DNA of 33,850 nucleotides, taken from the NCBI GenBank assembly GCA_022181065.1, contig BQMY01000106.1:1-33850 (forward strand), written 5' to 3'. The stretch comes from Melioribacteraceae bacterium. GTDB lineage: Bacteria > Bacteroidota > Ignavibacteria > Ignavibacteriales > Melioribacteraceae. Each line of letters opens with the position of its first letter. Positions within the stretch are counted from its first letter, which is position 1. A program made the position numbers and the translations under genes. Shown here one piece after another: positions 25,858 to 33,185 of the stretch. Under the pieces are notes generated by a model. That model had not been told where the DNA came from and did no database searches. It saw only the letters and a program-made list of their open reading frames with translations.

Positions 25858-26284
25858 AAAAAGGTTCAAATGATTAAAAAATTACAATTTTAAAATATAA
25901 CGTTTTTCATACCTCAATTTCCATTTTTAAGAAAATTAAGGCGATCAACTTTTGTTAGATTTCGGCGTATCGATAAATTATTTGGGATGATATCCGAACC
26001 GGGAATATTTTTATTCTTTTGCAGCGTTGTAGAAGCGGTTACTTTGTCTCTAAATATATTTCGACGAAGAATCACGCAAGAGTTTGGCGGATTGTTTCGG
26101 GAGGTGATCAAATGTCACAGTCCCTTACAAAATCATCCTCCCTCTTTCGAAAGGAGGACGCAAACCATTGCGTGTCGTTGGCAAAACTCCAGGAGTGAAT
26201 TCGAGTATTTTTATTTTTCGACTATCGACTATCGACTATCGACTATCGACTATCGACTATCGACTATCGACTATCGACTATCGA
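25858..26284. other. intergenic region with hairpin and tandem heptamers
   Basis: No gene is supported here. The part nearest the ExoA-like gene is AT-rich and should carry its promoter, though I find no good -33/-7 pair. A palindrome centred on CTTTCGAAAG lies at 26136-26158, and the CGACTAT tandem array begins at 26219. Open frames across it (plus strand 25987-26322, minus strand 25914-26111) are not credible; the former translates the heptamers into repeating STIDYRL. Confidence 0.65.
26136..26158. repeat. palindrome TCCTC..CTTTCGAAAG..GAGGA
   Basis: The central CTTTCGAAAG (26144-26153) is a perfect 10-bp palindrome. The flanking TCCTC (26136-26140) and GAGGA (26154-26158) also pair, with three unpaired bases on the left side. 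Its function is unknown; it may be another small dispersed repeat. Confidence 0.5.
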
Positions 26285-26288
26285 CTAT
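26219..26288. repeat. perfect tandem heptamer array, (CGACTAT) x10
   Basis: Ten exact copies of CGACTAT fill 70 bp. The stop codon TAG of the minus-strand glycoside hydrolase gene (plus-strand CTA at 26285-26287) lies inside the last unit. Perfect short repeats of this kind vary in copy number by slippage. A change would not alter the protein, because the stop comes in the first unit reached by the ribosome. Confidence 0.95.
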
Positions 26289-28177
26289 TTCATTAGAAGC
26301 ATTTTACCGGAATGTTGTTTAGCCGGTGTGGAGATAACATAAACATAAATTCCCGAGGTTAGATTTTCAGAGTGAAATTTGATTGTTTGTTCACCAACAG
26401 AGTAAAAATCATCGGTAATAGTTTTTATTCTTCTTCCGAGAATATCATATATCTCTACTTTTATATTTTGCTGTATATCGTTGTAAAACTTTATAGTTGT
26501 TGAAGGATTAAATGGATTTGGATAGCAGGGATATACTTCGAATGCGTTTGGAACGATTACGGTCTCATTTTCATTAGTTCCGGTCATTATAACTTCGGGC
26601 GATAATTTTCTGTTTACTGTCAACATTATCGCGTCAGCCATCAAGATATCACCGGAAGAGAGATAACTATTGTCAAGAGACGCAACAGAAAATGAGGCTG
26701 ATGAATCAAAATATTCGGTGCCCACTAAAGTCCACCCGCTATTGCTATTTGATGATTGATCAAAAATTATTTCTGTCGGATTAGCGGATTCCGGTTTTAA
26801 TACAAATCTCGCGGAATCAGTAAAGTTGAATGATGGTGAATTGTGGAAGTAAACGTTGTACCAAGCTGATTCTTTAATTTTCGAATGATAGGTCAGCGAG
26901 GAGAAACTATCCGGATCATTGAGCGTATAAACCGAGCCGCCATATCCGGGACCCGAAAAAACTTCCCAATTTCCTGATATTGTATTTCCTTCCCGGTTTT
27001 CATCCGAGATATATGCTTTAGGTCTTCTTGCGCCATTTCTGCCTGGCACGAGCGCAAAGTCTTTGTAGTAAGTAGCGAGAAGAGTATCGCCCAACTGATC
27101 ATTGTTTTTTCTTAACCCTTCATAATAGAAAAACGCTTCGCCCATAACATTTCTGTCACGGTTTGCCTTCATAGCTTTCTTCAGGTAGTCGGGAGTCATT
27201 ACATACGCGTTTGAACCCGTGCCGATATTCATAAGAATGGCGGAGAAAAATCTGTCACGTTTTGCCACTGGCACATACGATAGGGCGATATTCAGTTCGT
27301 ACAAATATTCGTTGAAAGTATAGCGATAGAGCTGTGGAATAATATGATCCACAATGTCTTCATCAACCCAGGTTTTGGAGTCTTGCAGATAGTTATCATA
27401 AGCCCACGGATATATACTTGGTGAAGAGGAGACGAACAGATTAGGGTCGTGATCTTTAACGAGGTTTTTAACATCAACATACCATTCGTTCATTTTGTCA
27501 GCGCGCCATCTTTTCCAGGCTGCGTTGGTGTAGTCGGTAGGTGGGGCAGCATCGTTATGTTCCGCTTTGTAAATCGCTACTGTTGTGCTATCGTAGCCAC
27601 CTTCAATCGGCAACGCCGGTATCCTGTCGGAAAACTCAACACCGTCAACATCGTAATTTATGATTACTTCTTCAACGAGTGAATTAATGAAATCCTGAAC
27701 ATCCGGATTTATTGCGTTCATCCAGTCGAAACCATTCTTTGTGCATATATTTCCGTCTTGTGTCCTGAGAGCCCAATCGGGAAATTTTTGGAGAATGTGT
27801 CCACCGAATGGGGGTGTACCACCGGAATACCATGCCGCGAACCCGTATTCGAACCAGGGGAGTACCTCAATTCCGTTTTTGTGTGCTTCAATAATTAATC
27901 GTTTGAGTGGGTCTCTACCGGTAAATTTCGGATTGATTTTGGTACCGAATAGAGATTCCATAGTTTCACTTGGGAAATTAGTATAACCACCATTCCAGAC
28001 TACAGGTAGAATCACATTTACATTTATTGACGCAAGATAATCCATCGCCTTCGCGATGTTGGCATCACAGAACATTACATAACTGTCAACATCTGTAATT
28101 TTAACAGCGCGAAATTCTTCCAATGGTTGGGAAAGGAGTAGAGTACTGAGTAAGAGGGATAACAATAAAGATTTCAT
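26285..28177 (-). CDS. secreted GHL10-type glycoside hydrolase with T9SS-type sorting domain
   Basis: A 630-residue exported protein. The signal peptide is about 1-16 (MKSLLLSLLLSTLLLS). Residues about 20-370 resemble the GHL10/DUF187 family of TIM-barrel glycoside hydrolases: NVNVILPVVWNGG, PLKRLIIEAHKNGIEVLPWF, DWALRTQDG, NPDVQDFINSLV, YDVDGVEFSD and DHIIPQLYRY. A golvesin-like or carbohydrate-binding beta domain (about 390-535) follows. The last 87 residues (544-630) are a type A secretion/sorting domain with YPCYPNPFNPSTTIKF, IYDILGRRI and GIYVYVI, which would route it to the cell surface. The start at 28177 opens directly into the signal peptide; a longer reading to 28234 adds 19 residues. 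The natural polysaccharide is unknown. The gene appears monocistronic. Confidence 0.85.
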   Translation of the reverse strand: MKSLLLSLLLSTLLLSQPLEEFRAVKITDVDSYVMFCDANIAKAMDYLASINVNVILPVVWNGGYTNFPSETMESLFGTKINPKFTGRDPLKRLIIEAHKNGIEVLPWFEYGFAAWYSGGTPPFGGHILQKFPDWALRTQDGNICTKNGFDWMNAINPDVQDFINSLVEEVIINYDVDGVEFSDRIPALPIEGGYDSTTVAIYKAEHNDAAPPTDYTNAAWKRWRADKMNEWYVDVKNLVKDHDPNLFVSSSPSIYPWAYDNYLQDSKTWVDEDIVDHIIPQLYRYTFNEYLYELNIALSYVPVAKRDRFFSAILMNIGTGSNAYVMTPDYLKKAMKANRDRNVMGEAFFYYEGLRKNNDQLGDTLLATYYKDFALVPGRNGARRPKAYISDENREGNTISGNWEVFSGPGYGGSVYTLNDPDSFSSLTYHSKIKESAWYNVYFHNSPSFNFTDSARFVLKPESANPTEIIFDQSSNSNSGWTLVGTEYFDSSASFSVASLDNSYLSSGDILMADAIMLTVNRKLSPEVIMTGTNENETVIVPNAFEVYPCYPNPFNPSTTIKFYNDIQQNIKVEIYDILGRRIKTITDDFYSVGEQTIKFHSENLTSGIYVYVISTPAKQHSGKMLLMK

Positions 28178-28259
28178 ATAGCCACTTTTAATTAATAGTA
28201 GCTGAAAATTTGTCAATTTTTCCTCTAATAACAACTACACAAAAAGGTAGAAAATATTA

Positions 28260-28298
28260 TTCGCTCCGGTTGGAATGTTTAACGCAACATGGAGCGAA
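28260..28298 (-). terminator. stem-loop after the DinB-fold gene, likely terminator
   Basis: TTCGCTCC (28260-28267) pairs with GGAGCGAA (28291-28298), and ATGTT/AACAT forms an inner stem. It begins 40 bp after the minus-strand stop at 28338, followed on that strand by an AT-rich tract with TTTT runs but no immediate T tract. It may act as a terminator or as a processing or stability hairpin. Confidence 0.5.
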
Positions 28299-28337
28299 AT
28301 TAAATTATTGCTGTTTTAAATGACGCAATTAGTATCT

Positions 28338-28838
28338 CTATTCTTTGGTATCCATACCGAACATTTTCCACTCTTCTTTTGCCGGACCATATATTCCGGG
28401 TACTTTTAATCCGAGCAGACGCATGATTACAGTCATCTGACCACGATGGTGGATCATATGTTTGGTGAGGACTTCAAGGAGTTGACCTTTCGTCCAGCTT
28501 TGTCCGTAGATCGTGAGTTTTTCATCCAGACTCGCATCTGCCCATTTTGTTTTAAGCGAGTGAATAAGCTTGGCACTGAATTCTTTAAACTTTGCCACAA
28601 GGTCGGATACTGTTGCCGGAAGATCATCTTCGCCGGCAAATTCTTCATCAAAAAGACCTGCTTTATGAGGCATCTCTGTAATGGTATGAGTGATATGCCA
28701 TGCGAGTCGGGCAAGAGTTCTTACATTTTCGTAAGGAGCCTGATTGAGAGATTCATCCGTGAGAGATTCGAACATCTTGATTGTGAGATCAGATTCTTTT
28801 TCCCAATCGTTCAGGAAGGATTCGAGATTACAGTACAT
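28338..28838 (-). CDS. DinB-fold putative metal-dependent protein
   Basis: A 166-residue four-helix protein of the DinB/YfiT superfamily. The predicted metal triad is H48 (LAWHITHT), H127 and H131 (HMIHHRGQM), in the usual order and spacing. Members include damage-inducible proteins and bacillithiol- or mycothiol-dependent transferases; the substrate of this one is unknown. The start ATG at 28838 has a GGTGA site a few bases upstream. It shares its strand with the lipoprotein gene at 28891 but is separated by 52 bp, so it may or may not be in one transcript. The stem-loop at 28260-28298 follows it. Confidence 0.82.
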   Translation of the reverse strand: MYCNLESFLNDWEKESDLTIKMFESLTDESLNQAPYENVRTLARLAWHITHTITEMPHKAGLFDEEFAGEDDLPATVSDLVAKFKEFSAKLIHSLKTKWADASLDEKLTIYGQSWTKGQLLEVLTKHMIHHRGQMTVIMRLLGLKVPGIYGPAKEEWKMFGMDTKE

Positions 28839-28890
28839 TCTATCACCTGAAATAATTTAAAAGTTTTTATAAAGCTAAAATAACTTTCTA

Positions 28891-30264
28891 TTAGTTCAGG
28901 TAAAATGATTCTATAAGATTTAATCCACGGTTTACCCGGAATTTTTCAACTTTTTTCTCATAAAGCAATTTTCCGCCATCGCCAATATACCTGATCGATA
29001 TGTTATGAAAACCGGGTTCGAGCTCAAACTCCGCTACAAAGGAATACGCCGGGAGAGTTCGCCAATTGCGAAGATCAGCGTTTTCAGTGGCATCAAAAGC
29101 AACGTTGGTCGCGAACTGGGCAAGTCCGCCAAGCAAACCACCGCCCGCTTCCTTACCTAATTTTTTACCCAGCTGGTTGGAGGCTAACCCTTTTACCACA
29201 GCGCGGGTGATTGTCTTGAAAAATGTAACACCTTTCTGTGCCTGAAATGTTTTTTCAGCTACTTTGGCGAGATTCTCAATTAGCTCTGCTTCACCGAGTT
29301 TTCTGCCATCGGAGAAAATTTCAATACGCTCGACAAAAGAGCCGGGTTCATAGATCTTCGGAAAAGAAAACTTGAAATTATATCCCCCCTTTATTCCGGG
29401 AAATGGAATTCCTTCAGCCCAATAGTTCGAAGGATCAGAAACCATAATAAAGCCGTCAAAAGTTGAGATACGCGCTCCTACTGCTTCTTTCTGGGGACCG
29501 GGTCCGGCAAACGCAAGGATGTTGAGTAGCGATTTGTTTTCATTTGTGGTGTTCGTAACGGCTGTCGGTGCGGGGAAATCATATATATGGGGATATTGTT
29601 TGAAAGCATCCATTGTTTGTTCCAAACTAATCCGACTGTTGTCATATTCGTCGTCTGCTCTGAATACAAGATGGCTGAGATAATTAGCAAGCGCGTTATT
29701 ATAATATTCAATCGGTATCGCGTTGATATCAATTTTCGCGTCTTCTGATTCATTCAGTTCTTCGACGTAACTTTCGTATTTATTATCGAGCGATTGAAGT
29801 TTTACGTTTACTTTTTTTATTTCAACATAAGCTTCATCAGTTTTTGCAAGATTTATGTAATTGAGTGCTTTGAAGATGTTTATATAAATATCCTCATAAA
29901 CCTCACCGTCATAAGCGAGAGCGTTATCGTTCAGGAGGAGTGACGCGGCTCCTTTCGATATACTTTTGGTGAAAAGATCATCGATGAGGTTTTCGGCTTC
30001 GGTAAGTTCTGTGTTGCTTTTATCATACTCACCCTGATAATGGAAAAGTATTCCTTTATCAAGATGTTCGAGCACTTTATCTTTATCAGAATAATGGTCA
30101 TTGGCAGCAGCGTCTGTTATATATTTGGCGGCTGCCTCATAGTTCCCGCGTTCCAGCTGTTGTAGAACAGGATCGTAAAACTGAGTGTCAGTTCTTAATG
30201 AAGAGCAGCCGGTACCAATAATTATCGTGACCAGAATTAATAATATTTTCGTCAACCTTTTCAT
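28891..30264 (-). CDS. COG3014-type TPR lipoprotein
   Basis: A 457-residue lipoprotein with a type II signal peptide: MKRLTKILLILVTIIIGTGC gives lipidated C20. The N-terminal half has TPR-like helices (QLERGNYEAAAKYITDA, GEYDKSNTELTEAE, LNYINLAKTDEAYVEI). The C-terminal half is a beta-rich domain (KFSFPKIYE, GFHNISIRYIGDGGKLLYEKKVEKF). I recognise the overall pattern from COG3014, which is usually found beside an LpoB-like lipoprotein gene, as here (82 bp away on the same strand). Its function is not established; the pairing with an LpoB-like protein suggests a role in peptidoglycan synthesis control or envelope assembly. The start at 30264 opens directly into the signal peptide. Confidence 0.78.
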   Translation of the reverse strand: MKRLTKILLILVTIIIGTGCSSLRTDTQFYDPVLQQLERGNYEAAAKYITDAAANDHYSDKDKVLEHLDKGILFHYQGEYDKSNTELTEAENLIDDLFTKSISKGAASLLLNDNALAYDGEVYEDIYINIFKALNYINLAKTDEAYVEIKKVNVKLQSLDNKYESYVEELNESEDAKIDINAIPIEYYNNALANYLSHLVFRADDEYDNSRISLEQTMDAFKQYPHIYDFPAPTAVTNTTNENKSLLNILAFAGPGPQKEAVGARISTFDGFIMVSDPSNYWAEGIPFPGIKGGYNFKFSFPKIYEPGSFVERIEIFSDGRKLGEAELIENLAKVAEKTFQAQKGVTFFKTITRAVVKGLASNQLGKKLGKEAGGGLLGGLAQFATNVAFDATENADLRNWRTLPAYSFVAEFELEPGFHNISIRYIGDGGKLLYEKKVEKFRVNRGLNLIESFYLN

Positions 30265-30306
30265 GAAATCGGGATCCTGATACTTACCATTTAGTGTTTA
30301 AAAATA

Positions 30307-30334
30307 GTCATTCCCGGGGGGACCGGGGAACGAC
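30307..30334. repeat. palindrome between the two lipoprotein genes
   Basis: GTC..TTCCCGG at the left pairs with CCGGGGAA..GAC at the right, with small mismatches. It resembles the TTCCCGC..GCGGGAA palindrome at 2081-2100. Lying in the 81-bp gap between the LpoB-like and COG3014 genes, it could tune expression of the second gene by RNA processing or partial termination. Confidence 0.5.
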
Positions 30335-30345
30335 TTCCGAATTTC

Positions 30346-30957
30346 TTACATAGAGTAAGAGTCCTGAGAAATGAATTTTTTAATCTTTTTGTTGCCCAAC
30401 CAAACTTTTTCGTTAGTTTCTATATTTATCAACTCCATATCAACCTGATAAAAAATAACACGCTGACCTTCAGCCATATCAGTTACAGAATTTACAGTAC
30501 CTGACATATAATAATCAGCACCAAGTTCTTTATAGAATTTTTTAAAAGATTCTTTTGACGCAAATTCGTTCTGATCTTTTCTTTCTTCACGGATCTCATC
30601 ACGCTGATCTTTTTCCGCTACAAATTTTACCTTGCCGGTATTGAGCAATTCGCGTTCGATATCGTTTGCAAAAACATCTACGGCGATGTGTTCGCTGGAT
30701 TTATTTCTGATTTTACCAACAACGACTACGGGTTTGCGGCTTTCTTTTTGAAGAAAATCAGTAAGCCATGGGCGTTTCAGAGCATCATCAACCATCTCTT
30801 CGGCTACCAGACGAGCATCGGTATCATTCCATTTTCCTGAAAGATCGATCATTTCTTGTGTATCTATTCTTGCTACTTCACGTGTTGAACCACCGCAAGC
30901 GGTTAGAAAAAGTGAAAGCAAAACAAATGCTGAAATAATTATTTTTTTTGTGAACAT
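30346..30957 (-). CDS. LpoB-like penicillin-binding-protein-activator lipoprotein
   Basis: A 203-residue lipoprotein: MFTKKIIISAFVLLSLFLTA then C21-GG gives a lipobox. The body matches the LpoB family (PF13036): LSGKWNDTDARLVAEEMVDD, PVVVVGKIRNKSSEHI, VAEKDQRDEIREER, LGADYYMSGTVNSVTDMAEG and YQVDMELINIETNEKVWLG. In Escherichia coli LpoB is an outer-membrane lipoprotein that activates PBP1b; remote homologues are often called by domain only. The start is ATG 30957, 6 nt after GGAG; an in-frame TTG at 30969 would include the GGAG itself and is rejected. It is first of the pair with the COG3014 gene. Confidence 0.85.
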   Translation of the reverse strand: MFTKKIIISAFVLLSLFLTACGGSTREVARIDTQEMIDLSGKWNDTDARLVAEEMVDDALKRPWLTDFLQKESRKPVVVVGKIRNKSSEHIAVDVFANDIERELLNTGKVKFVAEKDQRDEIREERKDQNEFASKESFKKFYKELGADYYMSGTVNSVTDMAEGQRVIFYQVDMELINIETNEKVWLGNKKIKKFISQDSYSM

Positions 30958-31217
30958 TTTATACTCCAATCAAATTTTATTTTGTTTTCTAATTGTTTAC
31001 AAATTGCATACCATTTGGTTTTATTGACTCAAAGGGCTTTTTCATAAACCAAAGTGTACAAAAAAATGAAACAAACTGAACTAAATAACCAACAGATTTT
31101 ATAAATTTGTTACAATTACGTGATTATTCTGTTCCCCTCATTTCTTATTTATATATCAGAAAATATAAGAAATAGTAAATATGAAATAATTAAAATCATA
31201 CAATTGGGGAGGAACAA

Positions 31218-31472
31218 ATGAACACATTATTGGAAAACACAAATAATCCGTTGAGAGAATTAATAAGTGACGAAATATACAATCTGCTGGAATCAAAAAA
31301 TCTTATTAATTCAAAACTCGTGAGAGATTATGTAATGCGTAAAAAATTCAAATCGATGCGCGCAAGCAAAGTGAGTGTGAGCGAAGCGATTGACCAACTC
31401 AGAGATGAATATCCCTACCTTCAGTATGACTCGATCAGAAAAATAATCTATTCAAATAAATTTAACGATTGA
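31218..31472 (+). CDS. small basic protein of unknown function, well-expressed signals
   Basis: An 84-residue protein not recognised as a known family. It appears all-helical: an acidic helix near the start (ELISDEIYNLLESK), a basic central part (VRDYVMRKKFKSMRASK), and a C-terminal VSVSEAIDQLRDEYPYLQYD-SIRKIIYS stretch that could be helix-turn-helix-like. There is no signal peptide or membrane helix. Its GGGGAGGA ribosome site (31206-31213) is the strongest in the window, and a good terminator follows (31491-31543), so it is probably an abundant single-gene transcript. Upstream is about 260 bp of AT-rich DNA shared with the divergent LpoB-like gene. A DNA-binding or translation-related role is conjecture. 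Confidence 0.75.
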   Translation: MNTLLENTNNPLRELISDEIYNLLESKNLINSKLVRDYVMRKKFKSMRASKVSVSEAIDQLRDEYPYLQYDSIRKIIYSNKFND

Positions 31473-31490
31473 AAAATCGTAAAATGAATA

Positions 31491-31543
31491 ACAGCAGCAA
31501 CCGGATGCCGACCGTTGCGGCTCCGGACTGTTGTTCCTTTTTC
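31491..31543 (+). terminator. Rho-independent terminator of the small gene
   Basis: A long stem starts with AACAGCAGCAA against TTGTTGT-type bases, continues with CCGGA (31502-31506)/TCCGG (31523-31527) and GCCG/CGGC, and runs into CCTTTTT (31537-31543). It lies 18 bp after the stop codon at 31472. Confidence 0.8.
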
Positions 31544-31628
31544 TCTCACCCAAATACCGCATTATTTGCCACTGCCCCAAGTTTGAATTATATTTGAAGC
31601 TGCATAGAACAATTATTCAGGATTTGAT

Positions 31629-32387
31629 TTGAATGAAAAACAATTTGAGGTCTTCCTTGAAATTCACAAGGATATACCTCGCGAGGGACCGGGTGATTCG
31701 GATATAACCAAAAGTACCTTTAAACTATGTACAGACCTTCCCGAAAAACCGGAAATACTTGATGTCGGTTGTGGTCCTGGTTTTCAGACCTTTGACCTGG
31801 CTGAAGTTTCCGATGGTAATATTACCGCGCTCGATTATCATGAACAGTACATAAAAGTTCTCGAGAAAAATGTAAGCTCCGCCGATATGCAGAACAGAAT
31901 CAAATGTGTTCGGGGAGATATGAACAAAATGGAGTTTCCTCCTGAAAGTTTTGATTTAATGTGGTCGGAGGGTGCCGTTTATATTATGGGGTTCGATGAA
32001 GGCCTTAAAGAATGGCGGAAATTTCTCAAACCGGGCGGATATTTGTGTGTGACCGAACTCTCCTGGATAAAGGAAAACCCTCCGGCGGAAGTTGCTGATT
32101 ATTGGAATGAAAATTATCCCGGAATGATGAAAGTTGCGGAAGGCAACAATATTGCATTGAAACGAGGTTATGAAATTGTTGAAAATATAGTCCTTCCCGA
32201 TAGTGCCTGGTTCGATAATTACTACAACTATATTGAAGTCAAACTTCCCGAGATGAAGGCAAAATATCAATCGAGTGATGATCTGCTTAAAGTAATTGAA
32301 AATGAGGAGATAGAGATTGATATGCGCAGGAAGTATGGCGAATATTACGGATATGTGTTTTATGTGCTGAGGAGAATAGATCAGTGA
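31629..32387 (+). CDS. class I SAM-dependent methyltransferase
   Basis: A 252-residue methyltransferase. The SAM-binding motif I is ILDVGCGPGFQTFDLAE, the acidic loop is ITALDYHE, and later motifs are VRGDMNKMEFPPESFDLMWS, where WSEGAVYIMGF probably forms part of the substrate pocket. The start is TTG at 31629: AGGA (31619-31622) lies 6 nt before it, while the nearby ATG at 31633 is in another frame. Its end overlaps the start of the creatininase-family gene by 4 bp (GTGA), so the two are translationally coupled and probably act in one pathway. The methyl acceptor is unknown. No regulatory site other than the RBS is seen. Confidence 0.85.
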   Translation: MNEKQFEVFLEIHKDIPREGPGDSDITKSTFKLCTDLPEKPEILDVGCGPGFQTFDLAEVSDGNITALDYHEQYIKVLEKNVSSADMQNRIKCVRGDMNKMEFPPESFDLMWSEGAVYIMGFDEGLKEWRKFLKPGGYLCVTELSWIKENPPAEVADYWNENYPGMMKVAEGNNIALKRGYEIVENIVLPDSAWFDNYYNYIEVKLPEMKAKYQSSDDLLKVIENEEIEIDMRRKYGEYYGYVFYVLRRIDQ

Positions 32388-33133
32388 GTTCAACTTTCAG
32401 TCTGACATTGAAAGATATTCTCGAAATCAAACCTGAAGTAGTTGTGTTACCCTGGGGTGCGACCGAAGCGCACAATTATCATTTGCCATATTCCACCGAT
32501 GTTACGGAAGCTTTCGAAGTTGCTGCACAATCTTGTGAAATAGCGAACAGCAAAGGCGCCAAAACTGTGTGTTATCCTGCGGTGCCGTTTGGTGCAAATG
32601 CCCAGCAGCTTGATCAGCATATCACTGTTAGTCTGAGTGTAAAAACAATGTACGCTATTCTGGAAGATGTTTGCACTTCGTTGACGAAACAGGGTGTTAA
32701 AAAACTTGTGATATACAATTTCCACGGCGGGAATGAGTTCAAGCCCTTTATCCGGGATTTAATGGGAAAGTTTGAAGTTTTTATATTGCTTATTGACGCT
32801 TTCAGAATGATACCGGAAGAAGTTGACGAAATTTTCGACGTGCCCGGAGATCATGCGGGTGAGCTGGAAACATCCCTCATGATGTATATCAAAGGAAATA
32901 TCAGCAAATCTGAAGCAGGCGAAGGTAAAAGAAATGATTATAACCTGAACGCATTATCGGAATCGGGTATATGGTCGCCTCGGCCCTGGTCAAAAATCCA
33001 CCCTGATACCGGTTCGGGTAATCCTGTATTAGCGGATGCTGAGAAAGGGAAAAAATATTTTGAGCGGCTTACAGAGAAAACCGCAGAAATTTTTCTGGAA
33101 TTGTCGAATACTCCTTTCGAGCGATTACCTTAG
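32384..33133 (+). CDS. creatininase-family amidohydrolase (PF02633)
   Basis: A 249-residue metal-dependent amidohydrolase of the creatininase fold. The metal-site residues are E28 and H30 in WGATEAHN, D39 in YSTDVTEA, the histidine in FHGGNEFKPF, and the late acidic motif in DHAGELETS. The family covers creatinine hydrolysis, the MftE peptidase and formamide cleavage of riboflavin-pathway intermediates, so the substrate is open. The start is GTG at 32384, overlapping the methyltransferase stop, with GGAG a few bases upstream. The length fits the family. Coupling to a methyltransferase suggests hydrolysis of a methylated or cyclic amide, which is inference. Confidence 0.87.
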   Translation: MSSTFSLTLKDILEIKPEVVVLPWGATEAHNYHLPYSTDVTEAFEVAAQSCEIANSKGAKTVCYPAVPFGANAQQLDQHITVSLSVKTMYAILEDVCTSLTKQGVKKLVIYNFHGGNEFKPFIRDLMGKFEVFILLIDAFRMIPEEVDEIFDVPGDHAGELETSLMMYIKGNISKSEAGEGKRNDYNLNALSESGIWSPRPWSKIHPDTGSGNPVLADAEKGKKYFERLTEKTAEIFLELSNTPFERLP

Positions 33134-33185
33134 TTGAGAAGCCAATAATTAGTGATTTAAATAATTTATAGAGCTAGTTAAAACG

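Noticed and set aside
26219-26288. CRISPR array
   Set aside because: Units are 7 bp and contiguous; there are no spacers. The REPIN copies also lack spacer structure and cas genes are absent.
25987-26322. 111-residue open frame with repeating STIDYRL
   Set aside because: The repeat protein is the direct translation of the CGACTAT tandem array; 21 bp is three heptamers, so the frame stays open by arithmetic alone.
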